DNA of 64,000 nt from Bacteriovoracaceae bacterium (GCA_947377285.1 CANCFT010000002.1:155025-219024), one strand, 5' to 3'. Shown: positions 17,196 to 26,798, counted from the stretch's first letter. Numbers and translations are program-made. Notes: generated from the sequence alone by a model not told the origin.

Positions 17196-17247
17196 TTAGA
17201 ATAATCAAGTAATTAGAATAGTTATAACTCATTTCCACTTATTCTAA
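17196..17247. promoter_or_regulatory. Three TTAGAATA elements (two direct, one inverted)
   Basis: TTAGAATA occurs at 17196-17203 and 17213-17220, and its reverse complement TATTCTAA at 17240-17247. They lie in the 271-bp region between the small membrane gene and the PhnD-like gene. Direct copies are 17 bp apart, and the inverted pair makes an 8-bp-arm dyad with a 19-bp spacer. They could be operator half-sites. The rest of the region is AT-rich with nothing else I can name. Confidence 0.35.
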
Positions 17248-17361
17248 GTGCCAACTATTAGGGCCATTCGTTAAAAACAATCACAAACAAGTTTGGAGAA
17301 ATATCTGCCTTATTTAATAAAAATACTTTAGGTCTAAACAAAATGTCCGAAAAACTAAAGA

Positions 17362-18270
17362 ATGATAAAGAAAATATTTATAATTCTTACTATTTTTTGC
17401 TTCTTTTCTTGTAGTAGAAAAGTTGATGAAAAATACTCACCTCAATTTTCAACAGAAAATGCCATAACAAACAATAAAAAAGAAATCGTTTTTGCGCCTC
17501 ATCCATTACATAATCCACAACGTCTTCAGGAAATGTTTAGTCCGATTATCGATATATTAAATCAAGAAATTCCCGAAATTCATTTCGTACTAGAATCATC
17601 AAAAAGTTATAGTGAATATAATGAAAAAATAAAATCTAAACGAATCGACATCCTCCTCCCAAATCCTTATCAGACATTTATTGCTTTAAAAAATGATTAT
17701 AATGTTTTTGGAAAAATGTCAGATGACTTTAACTTTAAAGGAATTATATTAGTTAAAAAAGATGGCCCTATAAAAAGTATAAAAGACTTAAAAGGAAAAA
17801 CTATTTCATTTCCAGCTCAAACAGCTGTTGCTGGATCAATGATGATTCAATATTACTTACAAAAACATGGAATAAACGTAAAGAACAAAGAAATAAATCC
17901 AAAATATGTTGGCTCTCAAGAATCTTCAATTTTGGCCGTTTATCACAACGATGCTGATGCAGCAGGTACTTGGCCTATGACTTGGAATTCTTACTCCTCG
18001 GAAAACAGTGAAATAAAAAATGATCTAAGAGTACTTTTTAGTACAGAAACTTTAATCAACAATAGCTTAATGGTTAAAAAAGATTTCAACAAAGAGTTAT
18101 TAGAAAAAATTAAAAAAGTTTTCTTCACTCTTCACAACACAGAGAAAGGGAAAAGAATTCTCAACCGAATTATGTTATCTAAGTTTGAATTTTCTACAAA
18201 TGAACAATATCAAAATACTAAAATATTTTTTGATAATTATAAAAAAACTTTTGGGAGTCTACCCGAATGA
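17362..18270 (+). CDS. PhnD-like periplasmic binding lipoprotein
   Basis: 302 residues with a lipoprotein signal (IIILTIFCFFSC pattern, Cys about residue 17). The mature part resembles the phosphate/phosphonate binding family PhnD: EIVFAPHPLHNPQRLQEMF at the start, RIDILLPNPYQTFIAL, KDLKGKTISFPAQTAVAGS and DADAAGTWPMTW. There is no ABC permease or ATPase nearby. The stop overlaps the ATG of the hybrid histidine kinase by four bases, so the product is more likely the ligand-binding partner of that kinase than a transporter subunit. Other bacteria also have PhnD-like domains linked to histidine kinases. The ligand cannot be read from sequence. Confidence 0.85.
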   Translation: MIKKIFIILTIFCFFSCSRKVDEKYSPQFSTENAITNNKKEIVFAPHPLHNPQRLQEMFSPIIDILNQEIPEIHFVLESSKSYSEYNEKIKSKRIDILLPNPYQTFIALKNDYNVFGKMSDDFNFKGIILVKKDGPIKSIKDLKGKTISFPAQTAVAGSMMIQYYLQKHGINVKNKEINPKYVGSQESSILAVYHNDADAAGTWPMTWNSYSSENSEIKNDLRVLFSTETLINNSLMVKKDFNKELLEKIKKVFFTLHNTEKGKRILNRIMLSKFEFSTNEQYQNTKIFFDNYKKTFGSLPE

Positions 18271-20615
18271 ATCTTTTAGATAAATTAAAAAACACATCAT
18301 TGAAGATACATCTCATTGTTGGAATAACACTTATCCATGGACTTTTAATTAGTTTGTACACTTATGATCTGACACTAAAACAAAAAGAAAGTATAAATCA
18401 AAACGCAATTGATAAAGCATCTTCAATTGCAAATACATTTTCGGCTTCGAATATTTCATCTGTTTTAGATCGAGACTACGCTGGACTCAATGAGGGTATA
18501 AAAAACCTTACTCATTTCAGAGAATTAACTTATACTTTTGTTTACCTTCCAAATGGAAAAGTTATATCCCATACAGATCAAAAACAAATTGGTAAATTCT
18601 TAAGTGATAAAAATTCGTTGAAGTCTTTAAAGTCAACATTAAAGACTACTCATATAGTGACAGATAATGCAGACTTCATTGATATTGCGTCTCCAATTAA
18701 TTATAAAAAAGAAATTATTGCTTGGGTTAGAGTTGGTTTTGATAAGAGCAGTAGTAATGAAATTATTCAAAAAATAATAGTTAAAGGCTGCATCTATACT
18801 TTTATTTCTCTAATTATAGGTTTTATTTTTTCCTATTGGATTGCGAATTTAATAACTCATCAATTATATCATCTCATTGATTTAGCTAAAAAAGTTGAAG
18901 AAGGTGATTTAAATGTGCGCTCTAGTCTCCAATCAAAAAATGAAGTAGGCCAACTTTCTAATGTTTTAAATTCAATGATCGATCGCTTAAAAAAAGAAAA
19001 AGAAGAATTAGTTATTTCTAGAGAATTGCTATTAAAATCAGAAGAGCGTTTTGAATTAGCAATGAAAGGCTCTAAAGACGCCGTTTGGGACTATAACGTT
19101 ATAACTGGAGAAGTTTATTTTTCTCCACGGTGGATCGAAATGCTTGGAATTTCACCAGACAATATTCTACCAAATGTAAATGAATGGGTAAAACGAGTCC
19201 ATCCAGATGATATAGAACGTGCTCAAAAAGAACTCTCAAACCATGCTTTAGGACTAACTCCCCATTATGAATGCGAGCATCGATTAATGCATAATGATGG
19301 TTATTATATTTGGACTATTGGAAGAGGTGTAGGAGTAAGAGATTCTAATAATTTAATCGGCCGAATTGTGGGTACTCAGTCCGATATCAGTCTTCAAAAA
19401 AAGGCAGAAGATGAAAAAGACAAAATCTATAATCAGTTAAGACAATCTCAAAAAATGGAAGCTATAGGCCAGTTAACTGGTGGAATAGCTCATGACTTCA
19501 ATAATATATTAACAGGAATAGTTGGATTTACCGATCTAAGTCAAAAAAGACCGAATCAAGATGAAAAAACTATTGGATATTTATATCAAGTTTCTAAATT
19601 AGCTTTGCGGGCACGTGATCTAATTCGTCAAATGCTCATCTTTAGCCGCGGTGGAGACCCCGAACCAAGAATCATTAAAGCTAAAGATATCATCATGGAA
19701 AGTATTCATTTAATTGAACCCATTGTGACAAAAGATTTTAAAATGAATACCTATTTTAATAATTTTAATCCATCAATTAAAATTGATCCTATTCAGTTGC
19801 AACAAATTATTATGAACTTGGCAATAAATGCCCGAGACGCGATGGTTGGTAGTCATGGTGAAATTAATATTCATTTGAATAATAAAAATTGCAATGAAGA
19901 AAAAATACAAGAAGAGGTTTGTTCTTCTTGTGGTCATAAAATTCATGGCCAATGGGTGCAAATTTCAATTGCTGATAATGGAACAGGAATTTGTGAAGAT
20001 ACAATTAAAAAAATATTCGAACCATTTTTTTCAACAAAACCTCCGAGTAAAGGAACTGGAATGGGATTGTCAATGGTACACGGAATAATTCATCGTCATC
20101 ATGGACATATAGTCGTAAAATCAGAGATAGGAATTGGAACTGAATTTAAACTTTTCCTTCCAGAATCTCAACCAGAGGAAGTCACTCAAATTATCCCTTT
20201 AGAAATAAAAACACTAAAACCTTTGAACAAAAAAAGAATATTAGTAGTAGATGATGAGGATTTCATTAGAGGGTTCATAACAGAATTTTTATTAGATGTT
20301 GGGTATGAATGTGTTGAAGCAGTTAATGGATTAGAGGCCCTAAATATAATGAATCAAGATCATCTCGGTTTCGATTTAGTTATTACTGATTATACAATGC
20401 CTGAAATGACTGGAATTGAGTTAATTGAAAATATTAGAAAAAATTGGCCTAATCAGCCTATTATTCTTTCATCTGGAAATATTGATATTGCCTTAGAACG
20501 TGAATACAAACACCTAAAAATCGATGCTATCATGGTAAAACCATATGAAATTGACGACGCTTTGGAAATTGTGGATAACCTTTTAAGGGCCTATAATAAG
20601 TCTCTAGTCGCTTAA
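18267..20615 (+). CDS. Hybrid sensor histidine kinase: sensor-HAMP-PAS-HisKA-HATPase-REC
   Basis: 782 residues. TM1 lies at about 14-32, an extracytoplasmic sensor of Cache-like size to about 168, and TM2 about 170-193. HAMP follows to about 246, then a PAS domain (about 263-378, [17 protein letters not shown]). HisKA has H409 in GGIAHDFNN. HATPase has [16 protein letters not shown] and [19 protein letters not shown] insertion sits in the ATPase lid region, as in many kinases of this class. A C-terminal receiver has VVDDED, D708 ([12 protein letters not shown]) and VKPYE. No separate output regulator is adjacent, so the phosphate must go to a distant HPt or regulator. Translation is coupled to the PhnD-like lipoprotein. 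Confidence 0.92.
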   Translation: MNLLDKLKNTSLKIHLIVGITLIHGLLISLYTYDLTLKQKESINQNAIDKASSIANTFSASNISSVLDRDYAGLNEGIKNLTHFRELTYTFVYLPNGKVISHTDQKQIGKFLSDKNSLKSLKSTLKTTHIVTDNADFIDIASPINYKKEIIAWVRVGFDKSSSNEIIQKIIVKGCIYTFISLIIGFIFSYWIANLITHQLYHLIDLAKKVEEGDLNVRSSLQSKNEVGQLSNVLNSMIDRLKKEKEELVISRELLLKSEERFELAMKGSKDAVWDYNVITGEVYFSPRWIEMLGISPDNILPNVNEWVKRVHPDDIERAQKELSNHALGLTPHYECEHRLMHNDGYYIWTIGRGVGVRDSNNLIGRIVGTQSDISLQKKAEDEKDKIYNQLRQSQKMEAIGQLTGGIAHDFNNILTGIVGFTDLSQKRPNQDEKTIGYLYQVSKLALRARDLIRQMLIFSRGGDPEPRIIKAKDIIMESIHLIEPIVTKDFKMNTYFNNFNPSIKIDPIQLQQIIMNLAINARDAMVGSHGEINIHLNNKNCNEEKIQEEVCSSCGHKIHGQWVQISIADNGTGICEDTIKKIFEPFFSTKPPSKGTGMGLSMVHGIIHRHHGHIVVKSEIGIGTEFKLFLPESQPEEVTQIIPLEIKTLKPLNKKRILVVDDEDFIRGFITEFLLDVGYECVEAVNGLEALNIMNQDHLGFDLVITDYTMPEMTGIELIENIRKNWPNQPIILSSGNIDIALEREYKHLKIDAIMVKPYEIDDALEIVDNLLRAYNKSLVA

Positions 20616-20622
20616 TTAAAAT

Positions 20623-21105
20623 CTACTCACAATCTTTAATTGTATAATCAATTGTTCGTAAAAATCGACTGGCCCGACTTCCAGACTCTCTAATATTAAT
20701 TTTATAATTCCTAGGGATTTCAGCTAACTCTTTAGGCAGTGTCTCTTTTTTGAATATGTCTAGTATGGAAGCTTTCTTGAAGAATTTTCGTTCTCGACTA
20801 ACAATTTCTTTCACTTTCTCTATGGGTGAATGATTATTATCCAACTTAACAACTTCTACTTCATCAATTGATTCAATGAAGTCATTATTTCTAATACATG
20901 TTTTATTAATTGGAAGAATAATTAATTCAGAATTTTCTAATTTAAAATCAACCGAAGGAACATTATAAATAAAATTTGAATACCCTAAATAGTATTCTAA
21001 TTTTTCTGGATTATTTACACTCTCATCTCCTCCAATACTTCCCCCTACTCCAGCAAATGTTGATTGAGATAATAAAGTAAAAAAGATAATTAAAAGGTAT
21101 TTCAT
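20623..21105 (-). CDS. Hypothetical secreted protein, partner of the upstream regulator
   Basis: About 160 residues with a Sec signal peptide cleaved after STFA (residue about 18), then GVGGSIGGDESV. Two cysteines in the mature part (TCIRN and the C-terminal KDCE) could make a disulfide. I use ATG 21105, six bases after AGGA; the ATG at 21108 is too close. That AGGA overlaps the stop of the upstream regulator gene, so the two are cotranslated. No family is recognised. A role in periplasm or surface under control of its operon partner is a guess. Confidence 0.65.
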   Translation of the reverse strand: MKYLLIIFFTLLSQSTFAGVGGSIGGDESVNNPEKLEYYLGYSNFIYNVPSVDFKLENSELIILPINKTCIRNNDFIESIDEVEVVKLDNNHSPIEKVKEIVSRERKFFKKASILDIFKKETLPKELAEIPRNYKINIRESGSRASRFLRTIDYTIKDCE

Positions 21106-21113
21106 CATAATTC

Positions 21114-21917
21114 CTAATCGGGCCTTTGAATTTGAATTGTTTCAGTAATCATAAAAGTAAAGGCCCTTCTTTTACCTAAGTTTTTTTGATCCCTAGTTAA
21201 TTCGTATTTTTCTTGAAATGCGCGTCTATCTATGGCCAGCCATTGATTATAGGTTAACTCATCTAAACCTTCAGCATAAAAACTAATGAAGTTATTTCCC
21301 AAACTTTCACCATTTTCAGGTTTTGCTTGAGAAGTAATAAGGGTCTTTCCGACAGATACTATTGTATGTCCGTCAAAAAGAGGTTGATTTTTTCCGATTG
21401 TAAAAACATCTTTATGGATTTCATTCAGTAATTTTTTTTCTAACATTGAACTCACTAACTCTATTCCATTTTGTCCAAATCGGTATTCGATATCGTCTAA
21501 ATGTACAGGGCCAGTCGAAGCAATGATATAGATTTCCGCAACGACTGAATTATTCTGCAATATTATATCTGAATCTAAATTATAATTTTGGTTACTAGAG
21601 AGTTCTTGGGGATTTCGTTTAATTAAATACTCTCTGACTGGTGCTGGCACTAAATTCAAAACTCTCGAATCGTTATATTCATTGAAAAAAACGCGGTATA
21701 TTTTAAAAACAGTTTGATAGTTTGGCTTACCAGTTTGATTAATTAAACGAATTAGAGTTTTTTCACCAATCCCCATTTTTTTTGATAAAACGCGCAATCC
21801 TTTTTTTGAGTCTCTATATGAAGTAACAAGTGAATTTAAAGTAAATTGAATCTCATCTTCAAGAGAGAGTTTATCTGGGATTTTTATGGTCTTAGTATGT
21901 ACTGTTTCGGGTTGCAT
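21114..21917 (-). CDS. Putative HTH regulator, TIGR02147-like
   Basis: About 267 residues from ATG 21917; a GTG at 21935 is also possible, and neither has a clear SD. An N-terminal helix-turn-helix-like segment (LRVLSKKMGIGEKTLIRLIN) resembles XRE-type domains. It is followed by a long helical C-terminal region with a winged-helix-like part (GIELVSSMLEKKLLNEIHKD, then VFTIG). The general build resembles the TIGR02147 proteins known from Fibrobacter and Bdellovibrio, which are suspected regulators. No membrane helix. It is in one operon with a secreted protein. Family placement is tentative. Confidence 0.6.
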   Translation of the reverse strand: MQPETVHTKTIKIPDKLSLEDEIQFTLNSLVTSYRDSKKGLRVLSKKMGIGEKTLIRLINQTGKPNYQTVFKIYRVFFNEYNDSRVLNLVPAPVREYLIKRNPQELSSNQNYNLDSDIILQNNSVVAEIYIIASTGPVHLDDIEYRFGQNGIELVSSMLEKKLLNEIHKDVFTIGKNQPLFDGHTIVSVGKTLITSQAKPENGESLGNNFISFYAEGLDELTYNQWLAIDRRAFQEKYELTRDQKNLGKRRAFTFMITETIQIQRPD

Positions 21918-21969
21918 ATTTTGATGTGTTATCACATTTTAATTATTAGCACCTAAATGGTTGTAAAAA

Positions 21970-22004
21970 TTACACCTAAGGTGCCCTCGGGCCCTTAGGT
22001 GTAA
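21970..22004 (-). terminator. Strong hairpin between secreted-protein gene and regulator gene
   Basis: Arms TTACACCTAAGG (21970-21981) and CCTTAGGTGTAA (21993-22004) pair perfectly, and an inner GCC/GGC extends the stem. On the minus strand it follows the stop of the gene at 22061 by about 57 bases and is trailed by a short T-run (ATTTTT). It most likely terminates that transcript. It lies 53 bases before the regulator start, so an operator or attenuator role for the regulator gene is also possible. Confidence 0.65.
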
Positions 22005-22060
22005 ATAATTTCAAGCAATTATGGAGGTTCAATCCGTTACTTATAATATTTTTAAACTCA

Positions 22061-22450
22061 TTATTCGCAAACTGGAAGAGTGTAGTTTTCATGTTTTACT
22101 ACTCTGATTCCGTTTTTACCTTCGTAACCATATCCAATATTGAATACTAATGGGATTGTTACTTCAACAGTTTGCATTCTATTATGAACACCTGGAATTT
22201 CAGTTGTGAAGTGTCTTGGAGTGCTAAGGATTTTTGTTACTTCTTTTGCACAGTATCCGTTTCTTGTATGAGCGCGTTCTGCACACACTGTAACTTCATT
22301 GAGTGTTTGAACATTTTCGCCATTAACACAGATATCTTCTACTGAAACGAATGTGCTTCCGAATTGTACTTTAGGAAAATCTCCAACAAGACCAGCGTTA
22401 GCAACAGAAGCAAATGAAATTAAGCTCAAAGAAATTAGTAATGCTTTCAT
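22061..22450 (-). CDS. Small secreted cysteine-containing protein, hypothetical
   Basis: 129 residues from ATG 22450, with AGGAG eight bases upstream; a GTG at 22459 lies too near that site. The signal peptide MKALLISLSLISFASVANAG is cleaved after ANA. The mature protein of about 110 residues has four cysteines (DICVNG, TVCAER, GYCAKE and a C-terminal PVCE), suggesting two disulfides, and a beta-rich pattern (VEVTIPLVFNIGYGYEG). No known family. The strong RBS and following hairpin suggest an abundant, monocistronic product. It would be periplasmic or released. Confidence 0.75.
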   Translation of the reverse strand: MKALLISLSLISFASVANAGLVGDFPKVQFGSTFVSVEDICVNGENVQTLNEVTVCAERAHTRNGYCAKEVTKILSTPRHFTTEIPGVHNRMQTVEVTIPLVFNIGYGYEGKNGIRVVKHENYTLPVCE

Positions 22451-22645
22451 GGGTATCACTCCTAAGAATAATGTAATTATTTACATGCTCGAAAAAGCTA
22501 AAAGATTATTGATTAACTGAAAAGATGAAAAAGATTGGTTCTCTTTGAAACTTGGACAAAATAGTAAATGACCACACTTTATAAAGGATATTAATCTAAA
22601 TATCCCATAATTTTACCTTAAGTTATTAATTTAACATTTCAACTT

Positions 22646-24328
22646 TTATAAAGTTGATTGAGTTAGATCAGGCTTTTCTAAAAATAATGTTTGAGTTGGA
22701 TAAGCAAACTTAACTCCAATCTCCTCAGCAATTTTAACTAACTCATATATAAATTTATGCCGTTCTGCCAATTCAATTAAAGTTGTTTCGGTAATAAAAA
22801 AAACAACTAACATGATATCAAGAGAACTCGTATTCATTTCATAGAGAGTTACGATGGCATTTTCTTTTTGAATCATGGGATTGAGTTGAATGAGGTATCT
22901 AATCCGTTCACAAAACTCTTCAATTTTAATTAATGGTGTCGAATACTCAATTTGTAAAAATGTTTTATAGCGACGAACTTTTCTCATGCCGTAATTATCA
23001 ATGGCCATATTGGCCAATACACTATTGGGCAATGTCACCAAAGAATTATAGGGAGTTCTAAGCCTTGTGCTTCTAAATCCAACTTCTTCAACTGTTCCTT
23101 CAATATTTTTTTCTAGACAAACATAGTCTCCAATCTGAAAGGGTCGATCTATAATGACTGTTACTGAACCAAACAAATTGGAAATAGTGTCTTTAGCGGC
23201 TAAAGCGACGGCCACCCCACCGATACCAAGACCTGCTAAAATACTAGCAACATCGAAAGTTAAACTCCTAGCGACTAACAAAGCTCCAAATGCCACAACA
23301 AAAACTTTAGTTGTTTTTTTAAGCATTGGAACTAAAACATCATCAAACTTATTGGCCGTCGTCATCGCCATTTTTTCAAAATGTAAACTCATATAATCTA
23401 CAATCTTGAGAGCTGATCCAACAGAAAAAACAGCCGTTGTTATATAGGAAATGCGAATAAAGATTGCAAGTAAATCAACATCAAATTCTAAGAAACGAAT
23501 CCCCATAATACATGTTAATGAAAAGGCTAAACAACCAAATGGAAGTGTAGATTGAAACTGTTTTGAGATTTCAAAGTCGAGAGATTTTTGATTTACTTTA
23601 TATCGTAAATAATGAGTTGCTAAAAATCTTACAGTCGAAAAAACAAAAAATGAAATAAATCCTAAAATAATTAAACCAAGCCATTGGCCTTTTTTTAAAA
23701 TTAAAAATTCTTCAGCAGTCCATGAAGGCATATGTTCTTTAAAACGTGTCGTCCAATTACGGTACTCAGTTACACCAGGAACAACTTTTAAAGATGAAAC
23801 TGACGTATAAAAATTATCAATACTCGCCACTGTCTCTGGCGAAAAGCGCCACGCTCCATCACTTGATTTAACTATCGCAATTTCAACTTCAAAAACATTT
23901 TCTCCAATGCTTACTGTTTGCTTTCGGAAAAACCATTTTGCCCCTTTTTCATCATTAGGGATCTGACTTAAGTTAATTTTGGCAATTCGATCTAATGTAT
24001 TAATGAGGCGCTCTGCTGAAATTTTTCCTACTATTGCTTTAACATTCGGATCAATGCCAGAGAGGTCGAGAGTTGCAATGGCTTCGCTAAATCCACCGCG
24101 ACCACCACTCTTAACTTTATCCATTGCAAAAAGGAAAGTCCGCATTGTTTCTTGTGGTGAAATTAATTTTTCTTTAAGTTCGGGGCTTATTTCATCAGTT
24201 TTTTTTCTAATTTCTAAATTTTTACTGATTGAAAGTCCTGAATTTTGAGAAGGATTTACCAGTAGATTTGATTGAGCAAATGAGGGCTTGCAGATCATTA
24301 AGAAAAACAATGCAATTGATTGAATCAT
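22646..24328 (-). CDS. MscS-family mechanosensitive channel
   Basis: 560 residues, larger than E. coli MscS. Signal peptide (1-18), a periplasmic domain to about 210, then membrane helices near 214-238, 255-275, 288-312 and 335-360. The pore helix and beta domain lie at about 364-400: GLGIGGVAVALAAKDTISNL and IDRPFQIGDYVCLE. A C-terminal alpha/beta domain shows VEEVGFRSTRLRT and LVTLPNSVLANM. It opens under membrane tension to release solutes after hypo-osmotic shock. The large periplasmic N-terminus resembles YbdG/YnaI-class or longer homologues. AGGTG lies six bases before the ATG. Monocistronic. Confidence 0.92.
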   Translation of the reverse strand: MIQSIALFFLMICKPSFAQSNLLVNPSQNSGLSISKNLEIRKKTDEISPELKEKLISPQETMRTFLFAMDKVKSGGRGGFSEAIATLDLSGIDPNVKAIVGKISAERLINTLDRIAKINLSQIPNDEKGAKWFFRKQTVSIGENVFEVEIAIVKSSDGAWRFSPETVASIDNFYTSVSSLKVVPGVTEYRNWTTRFKEHMPSWTAEEFLILKKGQWLGLIILGFISFFVFSTVRFLATHYLRYKVNQKSLDFEISKQFQSTLPFGCLAFSLTCIMGIRFLEFDVDLLAIFIRISYITTAVFSVGSALKIVDYMSLHFEKMAMTTANKFDDVLVPMLKKTTKVFVVAFGALLVARSLTFDVASILAGLGIGGVAVALAAKDTISNLFGSVTVIIDRPFQIGDYVCLEKNIEGTVEEVGFRSTRLRTPYNSLVTLPNSVLANMAIDNYGMRKVRRYKTFLQIEYSTPLIKIEEFCERIRYLIQLNPMIQKENAIVTLYEMNTSSLDIMLVVFFITETTLIELAERHKFIYELVKIAEEIGVKFAYPTQTLFLEKPDLTQSTL

Positions 24329-24453
24329 TATTTACACCTAAAAATATTTCGTTAGATTAAAAATTTACCTTTATTCCCAAACTGGGTCAATTGAATGCTT
24401 TTTTTCTTATTGAGTCTAGGTTAGGATTTAATAAACTTTTTTTAGGAAATTTT

Positions 24454-25146
24454 ATGTTTTTCACTCAACTCATTGACCAAGAAACTTCAACTTATACTTA
24501 TTTATTGGCCGATGAACAAAGTCTTGAAGCAGTCATCATAGACTCAGTCTACGAAAATGCTGACCGAGATTCATTGCTAATTCACGAAATGGGTCTTAAA
24601 TTAAAATATATAATTGATACGCATTTACATGCTGACCATATTACAGGATCTGGTGAATTGAGAAAACGGACAGGGGCCAAGACGGCCATAAGTCAGCTTG
24701 CCAATGTCCCATGTGTTGATTGGCCACTTAAAAATGGTGATGAAATAAAGTTTGGACACTTTTCACTGAAGGCCATCGAAACTCCAGGACATACCAATAG
24801 CTGTATGAGTTTTTATACTGAAGGAATGATTTTTACTGGAGATGTTTTACTGATCAACGGTTGTGGACGAACCGATTTTCAACAGGGTGATTCTCAAAAA
24901 ATGTATGAAAGCATTACTCAAAAGATCTTTACTCTACCAATAGATACAAAAGTTTATCCAGGACATGACTATAAAGGCTTAACATATTCAACAGTTGCTA
25001 GAGAGAAAAAATATAATCCGCGTATTGGTGATGGTAAAAGCTTAAATGAATTTCAAAAAATTATGTCTGAGTTAAAGCTCACTCCACCTAAAAAAATTGA
25101 CACTGCTGTTCCGGCGAATAAAAACTGTGGAAATCAGTTACTTTAA
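24454..25146 (+). CDS. ETHE1-like persulfide dioxygenase (MBL fold)
   Basis: 230 residues from ATG 24454, with AGGA six bases upstream. The frame reaches back to 24391, but family alignment starts at MFFTQLIDQETSTYTYLL. Iron-binding MBL motif THLHADHITG, second histidine in ETPGHTNS, aspartate in IFTGDVLLINGCGRTDFQQG and final histidine in YPGHDYKG. The GRTDFQxG and PGHDYxG strings are specific to ETHE1/Blh sulfur dioxygenases, which oxidise glutathione persulfide to sulfite. No rhodanese domain is fused. Sulfite produced would be a plausible link to sulfur metabolism, but no such genes adjoin it. Confidence 0.9.
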   Translation: MFFTQLIDQETSTYTYLLADEQSLEAVIIDSVYENADRDSLLIHEMGLKLKYIIDTHLHADHITGSGELRKRTGAKTAISQLANVPCVDWPLKNGDEIKFGHFSLKAIETPGHTNSCMSFYTEGMIFTGDVLLINGCGRTDFQQGDSQKMYESITQKIFTLPIDTKVYPGHDYKGLTYSTVAREKKYNPRIGDGKSLNEFQKIMSELKLTPPKKIDTAVPANKNCGNQLL

Positions 25147-25638
25147 TAATTCTATTTTAAATTTTTTTAACCTAATTCGTTCATCTAACTGAGTCGTTTT
25201 TGCAGCAAGAGATAACATTGTATTGAGCCTTTCAAGATTTAGCCAATCCTCTTTGGGAGGGTCACCTTGTTCAAAATTCAAAGGGCAATAATCAAGTACA
25301 TTTTCGCTGGCTAAAAATAAAGGAGCACCTTGAGTTCGACAAATGACTGGCCTTGCTTCATAGATTGAACATTGGTTATTATAGAGAAATGTACAGGCCC
25401 CCTGCTCATTTTTAGTTAACCATAAAGTCTTTAACTCTAATTGTTTTTCAACTGACTGAACTTTAAACCAATCAGAAATACGTTCACTCTCTACTTTAAA
25501 TATAGAAATATCTGTAAAGCAGCATTTCGAACAACCTACTTTACACTTCATGTCAGCTGAATATTTCGATGAAATTTTATCAAAAAAGCCCGATGCATTT
25601 TCTTGTAATGTCACTATTGGTTTATTAGACCCGCTCAT
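25138..25638 (-). CDS. YkgJ-type cysteine cluster protein
   Basis: 166 residues, cytoplasmic. The CxxxCxxCC motif (CKVGCSKCC) and a second pair (GACTFLYNNQCSIYEARPVIC) define the YkgJ/zinc-or-iron-chelating family UPF0153. These proteins are thought to bind a metal ion through the cysteines; biochemical roles are largely unknown. It converges with the dioxygenase gene with a nine-base overlap. It is a single gene. The region upstream (to 25793) holds the BMP-importer promoter region on the other strand. Confidence 0.87.
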   Translation of the reverse strand: MSGSNKPIVTLQENASGFFDKISSKYSADMKCKVGCSKCCFTDISIFKVESERISDWFKVQSVEKQLELKTLWLTKNEQGACTFLYNNQCSIYEARPVICRTQGAPLFLASENVLDYCPLNFEQGDPPKEDWLNLERLNTMLSLAAKTTQLDERIRLKKFKIELLK

Positions 25639-25717
25639 AACTCAACTCATTCCTTAAATAGACTCCTAAACGGTCTAAATCTTACAATTTAACTTATTAA
25701 ACACCCCAAGACCTTAG

Positions 25718-25746
25718 TTGACAATCACCTCTACCCTTATTTGATT
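25718..25746 (+). promoter_or_regulatory. Candidate promoter of the BMP-family importer operon
   Basis: A perfect -35 TTGACA (25718-25723) with a 17-bp spacer leads to a weak -10 TTGATT (25741-25746); TTAATG a few bases on is an alternative. It is 48 bases before the ATG, which carries GAGGG four bases upstream. A small dyad TAGAC/GTCTA lies at 25659-25677. Only the -35 is convincing. Confidence 0.35.
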
Positions 25747-25793
25747 TTTAATGCTAAGAATGACTGATTAAAATTCTATAAAGTGAGGGTAAA

Positions 25794-26798
25794 ATGAAAC
25801 TTCGAAGTATCATCTTTTCAATGATCATGGTTATGTCAACTCTTTCGATTGCTGCTGATAAACCATTGCGAGTTGGTATGGTAACTGATGTTGGTGGAGT
25901 TAACGATCAATCATTTAATCAATCAGCATGGGAAGGATTACAAAAAACTAAAAAAGACTTAGGAATTAAAGTAAGTTACCAAGAATCAAAACAAGACGCT
26001 GATTACCAAGCAAACTTAGAAACTTTATATGATGCTGGCAACGATCTTATCTGGGGAATTGGCTTTAAAATGGCCGATGCAGTGTTGAAGGCTGCAAAAC
26101 AAAATCCAAAACAAAAATATGCCATTATCGATTATTCTTTTGGTGATAAAACTCCTCCCAATGTTGTAGGAGTGATGTTTAAAGCAGAAGAAGGTGCATT
26201 CTTGGCAGGTTTTATTGCTGCTAAAATGTCAAAAACAAATACGATTGGATTTATTGGAGGAATGTCAGTTCCTATCATTCACTCATTTCAATATGGATTC
26301 AAGGCCGGAGCTAAACAGGCCAATAAAAACATCAATGTATTAGAACAATATTCTGAATCATTTACTGATGCGGCCAAAGGTAAAGCTATTGCCAATCAAA
26401 TGTTTTCTAAGAATGCTGATGTTGTCTTTCATGCAGCTGGTGCAGTTGGTGACGGTGTCATTGAAGCTGCTAAAGAAAAAAATAAAATGGCCGTTGGAGT
26501 TGACCGAGACCAAAACTATCTCGCTCCAAAAAATGTAATAACTTCAAGTATGAAAAGAGTTGATAATGCCATTTTTCAAATTGTTTCTGACTTTAAGAAA
26601 GGAAATTTCAAAGGTGGGACTACTCAAAACTTTGGATTAAAAGATGGAGCTGTCGATGTAGCCCCAACAACAGAAAAAATGATTCCGGCCGCTCTTTTAA
26701 AAGAAGTTAATGGTTTAAAGAAGAAAATAGCTGATGGTAAAATTACTGTTCCTTCAACTGAAAAAGATTTTGCAGTTTTTGTTAAAACATTAAAATAA
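25794..26798 (+). CDS. BMP-family ABC importer substrate-binding protein
   Basis: 334 residues. A Sec signal peptide ends at SIAADKP, and no lipobox is seen, so it is periplasmic and soluble, unlike PnrA/TmpC-type lipoproteins. The BMP/Med family core is clear: RVGMVTDVGGVNDQSFNQSA, ANLETLYDAGNDLIWGIGF, GFIGGMSVPIIHSFQYGF and VGVDRDQN. Members bind purine nucleosides or related ligands. It is the first gene of a four-gene importer operon and overlaps the ATPase start (TAATG). Nucleoside specificity is inferred from family and from a guanine deaminase gene 6 kb away. Confidence 0.92.
   Translation: MKLRSIIFSMIMVMSTLSIAADKPLRVGMVTDVGGVNDQSFNQSAWEGLQKTKKDLGIKVSYQESKQDADYQANLETLYDAGNDLIWGIGFKMADAVLKAAKQNPKQKYAIIDYSFGDKTPPNVVGVMFKAEEGAFLAGFIAAKMSKTNTIGFIGGMSVPIIHSFQYGFKAGAKQANKNINVLEQYSESFTDAAKGKAIANQMFSKNADVVFHAAGAVGDGVIEAAKEKNKMAVGVDRDQNYLAPKNVITSSMKRVDNAIFQIVSDFKKGNFKGGTTQNFGLKDGAVDVAPTTEKMIPAALLKEVNGLKKKIADGKITVPSTEKDFAVFVKTLK

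Noticed and set aside
17362..18270. Phosphonate ABC transporter binding subunit
   Set aside because: The fold is PhnD-like, but no permease or ATPase is near and translation is coupled to a kinase; transporter annotation would mislead.
22586..22605. Hairpin GGATATT/AATATCC after the MscS gene
   Set aside because: The stem is short and AT-rich and the T-run is weak (TTTAT), so I would not call it a terminator with confidence.
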